The position numbers and the translations under genes are program-made. A DNA stretch of 64,000 nt from Jaltomata sinuosa (taxonomy: Eukaryota; Streptophyta; Magnoliopsida; Solanales; Solanaceae). Under the pieces are notes generated by a model. The model searched no databases. It had not been told where the DNA came from and was given only the letters and a program-made list of their open reading frames with translations. Where the stretch lies: positions 372,001-436,000 of the forward strand of contig QJPP01000058.1 of the NCBI GenBank assembly GCA_003996215.1. Reading direction: 5' to 3'. Positions 60,389 to 64,000 of this stretch are shown here, piece by piece. Position 1 is the first letter of the stretch. The number at the start of each line of letters is the position of its first letter.

Positions 60389-60837
60389 GGTAGACCGAAA
60401 AAGTATTGGGGAGAGGTGATTCAACAGGACATGGCGCAGTTGCAGCTTACCGAGGACATGGATTAGGGTAGAAGAGTAGTAGGTAGAAGTGTGTGTAGGC
60501 TAGTAGGTTGCAGTGTAAGCTTATTGTCCCGACTAGTAATCGTAGTGTTACGCTTATAGTTCCTTGTTCTTGGATTCCTCGTGGTAGTATTTTGTGGCAG
60601 TGCTCTGTTTCTGTCTGTTGTTTGTTACTACATATTACTTCCTATCGTCTCTTGTAGTTTTATCTTGTATTTTTATCCTGTATCATTGTTACGTCCTTTT
60701 TAGCCTATTTTTAGATGGTTTTGTCTTGAGCCGGGGGTCTATCGGAAACAGCCTCTCTACCTCATCTCTAAGGTAGTGGTATGGACTGCGTACACTCTAC
60801 CCTCTCCAGACCCCACGCTGTGGGAATACACTGGGTA

Positions 60838-60857
60838 TGTTGTTGTTGTTGTTGTTA
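60838..60857 (+). repeat. (TTG)n tail of the RTE LINE
   Basis: Five to six TTG units close the LINE and are followed at once by F LTR sequence (TTTTGGGTTGCGGGGCTC). Confidence 0.85.
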
Positions 60858-63290
60858 TTTTGGGTTGCGGGGCTCATGGGCCCACTTGTGACCCAGATTT
60901 TGACCCGGTTATGTTTATAGAATTATGGGTATCGTTGGTTTCGTTTTGATGCATAGAATATTGTGTTGATAATATTTTCACAATATAGAGCTTCTCGGAG
61001 CCATTTGAGCCTAGATGATGTTATTCGCACAGCTAGTCATTGGACGACAGGTAGGTTATGGCTTTCCCTACCTAGACTTTGCATATATAGGCTATAACTG
61101 CATTAATTATCTTTCTTGGGTTGGTTTTCTAGGTTGGTACCCTCAGACCTTGTCCGCCTTTTTGCCCATTTATTTTGTACATTATTTGTAGTATTCGTGT
61201 AGTATTGCTAATTCACCCTTGTGGCCTCGTGTGGCCTTTGTTTATGACTCTGGATCATAGACGTTGGGATATTTGGGAATGTCTGTGAGTCCCAGACATC
61301 ATGAACTTACTTTGGGCTGGCTATCTGTGCTTTAGAGATGCTTCTGCCTGAGGGTCGATCGGAATGTTTGTGAGCCATTTTGGGCTAACCTATTGTTTGT
61401 GAGCATATCATTCAGGAAAAAGGATTTTTCTGCATGTTTTACTACAATTTTGGCTTCGGGTGTACTATCACCGGTTTCATAAACTTTAAATGGCCTCGAG
61501 GGCCCATTTTTGGTATAAATGATTATAAAACAAGATTTGGTATTGACTGGTGGATTTTATTGAAATAGAAGTGGTACTACATTGAAATTTGGTATTGGTT
61601 TTCTTACTGAAATTAGACTCGACTGGGTCAGGGTGCTAGACATTCTTTTACTTAATATTTTGAATCGGATATGCTTTGGGCACCCTTTGAGAGGGATACT
61701 GAGACTTTGATTAATGATTTAGACCCGAATATACTTTGAGCACCCTTTGAGAAGGTCTTTAAGATTTTCTACTACTGATTTAATCCTGGTTCAATTATGG
61801 GCATGTTTTACAAAACTTTTATTATTGATCTATATCCGGTCATACTTCGGACAATGGTACTTTGAGGTTCATAGTTTTAGTATGTGGTCTACGAGTAGAC
61901 CTCAATGGACCATGTCATTCATGGGCAACTAGATATGGACTGACGCGCATGCCAGGAGAAGGGGTGTACGGCGGAGTAGAGGTACTCGGGCAGGGTCCTT
62001 CCATGGGTCCTGCCTCTTTTGGGCCTTTGGGGTACCAGAGGGGGAACATACGAGTTACTATCACACCAGATTCATCATATCATCATCATGCATATTGTAT
62101 TCGGATTCCACCCTTGTTTGTTACGTGCTCAGTGTACGCTCTGGTTTTATGGGCAGCCGGAGGGTTTGTTTTCACTTGATTGCGTTACTCAACTGTATGG
62201 GCGGCCATTGGGACTGTAGGTAGATAATATTACTTCTTTTGTACTGTAGAGCATGTTGTGACCTTGGGCTATTAGCAAATTGGTAGTTTGTAGCCTGTTG
62301 AGGCCCTGGTGATTCAGATTGTGTTTATTGAAAGGCTAATGGGACTTAGACTATTGAGGCACTGTCTTTTTGGCCTTCTGGGCAATTGTGGGATATTGAG
62401 TGTTATTCTTTAACGTGGTTTTGATTAGTTGATCCCAGTTCTTGTGGCTTAGTTATTCCATCCTAGGGTTGCACCTGAGAGACTGCTTTCTGTCTATACT
62501 TATCTTGTAATTGGATTTTCGCATGATTCTGTTTGTATATTGCTTCTAGCTTTAATATGTTGGCTTGTTTTCCTCCTCCCCCTTTTACTTGAGATTATCG
62601 GTATACCGCCCTTCTCCCTAAATTCTCTTTTTATATGTACTGTTGTTGCAAGGATCCCAGGTGCACTTTTCTTTCCTTCACATGTGTTTCTGTGTATGTA
62701 TATCTTCTGTGACTGACGTGGCATCTTGTATTTTCCTTAGTTTGATATCCATGTTAGTTTCCTTATGCTTCCTCTTTGTTTCTGTGACTGCTTCCTTGTA
62801 TTTTGCTATATTACAGTTTTTATATTTTATATACGCTCAGTCGGCCAATAATGCCTACTGGGTACCCGTTACTTAGTAATTTCTTAGTAATCCCAGATGC
62901 ACTCATACAACTTTTGGATATTCGAGACTAGGGTGAGCGCCTGATGACCGGGGCTTGACAGCATCTCATATTTTGTATTGGTACTCTTTATGTATTCAAA
63001 GACAATTTGGTAGTCTATTTTGTCACATCTAGCACTTGTATTCTATTTAGAAGCTCCTGTACTATCGATACCAAGTCTTGGGATTGGTGTAGTTCTCTTG
63101 TATATATATATATATGATCGGGTTATTCTCTATCACATTGTGTTTACTCTTACTCTGCTTCCGCTTATTTCAGTTTATAAGGCATATTGGTTAGGTAGTA
63201 GCCCCTTTCTAACCGTTCAGGGCTACGGGAATTGGTTCGCCTACTAGGTGTTATAGGTTTCATCATGACTTGAGAAATCGGGTCGTGAAA

Positions 63291-63317
63291 ATATGTTCAT
63301 AAATTACTCACCAATAG
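63291..63317. other. short junction between LTR F and element G
   Basis: 27 bases (ATATGTTCATAAATTACTCA...) that match neither the LTR nor the gypsy protease. Probably filler DNA or diverged protease sequence. Confidence 0.35.
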
Positions 63318-64000
63318 GTCACTAGCCAACCCTAAACAAGGAATAAAGTACGCATACACATACGAACAAGTAGATCCAGGATCAAACAATGCAAAAGCTG
63401 GGCGACGACATTGAAAAATCATACTTGTGATCACAGCATCCGAGGCCTCTGCCTCTGGTCTCCCAAGGACCACATAAAACTGAAGACGACCTCCACCTGC
63501 CCGATCCCCATCCCTACCACCTGCTCTTCCACGTAGGGAACTACCCCTATCCTAACCCCCACCCCCAATAACTCGCGACTAAACTACTTGCACGAGTTGA
63601 GTCGGTTGAGCTTCGGACTGAACTGCACCCCGCCTGGGGCAATCTCTAGAAAAATGACCACTGACCCCACACTCATAGCAAGATGAACCCCACTGACGGC
63701 AATCTCTGGCATAGTGACAACTAACACTGCACCCATAGCAGGACCCTGACGGTCCACCCTGTCGAGACAAACCCACTGAACCTGTGCGGCCACCACGACC
63801 TGATGCCCCAGAAGTATACCCTCTCCAAGACTGACCACCGTGACCACGCTAATTGCTCTGACCCTGCTCAGACTAAGAAGAGAAGCTTGGAGTGCTGCTT
63901 GAACCAGTCGACTATTCTGACCCTGATGCTGCAGTGGCTGATAACTTCGGCCCGACTAGCCTAGCCTTTACCACCCTAACTAGAACCACTGTAGCCACCC
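63318..64000 (-). pseudogene. gag and protease fragment of gypsy element G, cut by window end
   Basis: Minus strand: the protease start with [11 protein letters not shown] (about 63395-63360) and a following CLGLAS segment match elements A and D1. Upstream, toward 64000, the gag nucleocapsid carries two complete CCHC knuckles: CYGCSVSCHYARDC (about 63741-63699) and CYECGVSGHFSRDC (about 63681-63639). These are the only fully intact zinc knuckles in the window. The remaining gag lies beyond 64000. LTR F abuts the protease on the left, so F inserted here or the rest was lost. Confidence 0.8.

Larger units (their letters stand above)
56780..60857 (+). mobile_element. RTE-clade LINE (SolRTE-like), about 4.1 kb
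   Basis: Plus-strand element with a GC-rich, CCGGCGA-rich 5' UTR (to about 57500), one ORF with endonuclease and RT, and a 3' end GGGTATGTTGTTGTTG, i.e. a (TTG)n tail instead of poly(A), as in plant RTE elements. The ORF has stops at 57781, 58387, 59336 and 59437 and a frameshift near 58700. The 5' border is approximate. The element sits at the promoter region of the F LTR, just after its GC-rich block. Confidence 0.9.
56141..63290 (+). repeat. 3' LTR of element F, split by an RTE LINE
   Basis: Starts TGTAATGATC and ends GGTCGTGAAA (consensus end GTGACA). The two LTR parts (56141 to about 56780 and about 60858-63290) match LTR C in reverse complement. About 0.35 kb of LTR, corresponding to about 17335-17690 in LTR C, is missing at the LINE site. 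A short (TA)n run is at about 63102-63114. The small ORFs inside are not conserved. Confidence 0.85.

Noticed and set aside
59738..60424. 228-codon minus-strand frame opposite the RTE RT
   Set aside because: Shadow frame. The plus strand carries FADD and the other RT motifs.
63102..63114. (TA)n run as a functional element
   Set aside because: Simple microsatellite within LTR F, with no supporting context.
1..64000. tRNA, rRNA, riboswitch or bacterial defence system
   Set aside because: No cloverleaf, rRNA or operon-like gene order was seen. All coding matches are plant transposon proteins.

Overview
The window looks like a repeat-dominated stretch of a dicot nuclear genome, most likely from the Solanaceae. 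That assignment is an inference. It rests on Tekay/Del-type Ty3/gypsy chromoviruses with very long (3.3-3.7 kb) LTRs, an RTE-clade LINE ending in a (TTG)n tail as in SolRTE-type elements, an L1 LINE with a C-terminal RNase H, a CACTA transposon, and a non-autonomous LTR element encoding the 'putative plant transposon protein' fold. I see no bacterial genes, rRNA, tRNA or CRISPR. No ordinary intact host gene is evident. Every transposon ORF is broken by stops or frameshifts, or lies in a deleted copy.

Layout. 1-6902: 5' part of a minus-strand Ty3/gypsy element (A), with RNase H, RT, protease, gag, PBS and a complete 5' LTR. 7129-14782: a CACTA transposon with perfect end motifs, subterminal repeats and no visible transposase. 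It holds several exon-like blocks with good splice sites on the minus strand, so it may have captured a gene. 14853-21598: a deleted, pol-less LTR element (C) with an almost perfect TSD (TTTAT/TTTAC). 21599-22672: AT-rich unique-looking DNA.

22673-55219 is a chain of minus-strand LTR elements that share LTRs: LTR1, complete gag-pol (D1), LTR2, a 0.3 kb pol stub (D2), LTR3, a gag-only interior (E), LTR4. D1 pol is split by a complete 7.67 kb nested element (27849-35517; TSD AGGAG) that has no RT or integrase but carries a decayed PF20167-like ORF. LTR3 is interrupted by a 4.4 kb 5'-truncated L1 LINE (about 42900-47308), which also marks the switch from one LTR subfamily to another.

55220-63290: a plus-strand element (F) made of a pol-less internal tail and a 3' LTR, the LTR split by a 4.1 kb RTE LINE (about 56780-60857). 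63318-64000: protease and gag of another minus-strand gypsy element (G), cut by the window edge.

How the parts relate. Elements A, C, E and F share one LTR subfamily, but only A has gag-pol. C, E and F have a different 3' interior of at least 2 kb that ends in a small relic of the chromodomain end of pol. They therefore look like a non-autonomous, gag-only (TR-GAG-like) lineage that an A-like element could have mobilised. D1/D2 form a second LTR subfamily with a simple TATA box, where the A/C/E/F LTRs carry a variable GC-rich block beside the TATA region. Element boundaries were set by hand from TG/CA ends, PBS, PPT and comparison between copies. Expect errors of a few bases at LTR ends and of tens of bases at LINE 5' junctions.
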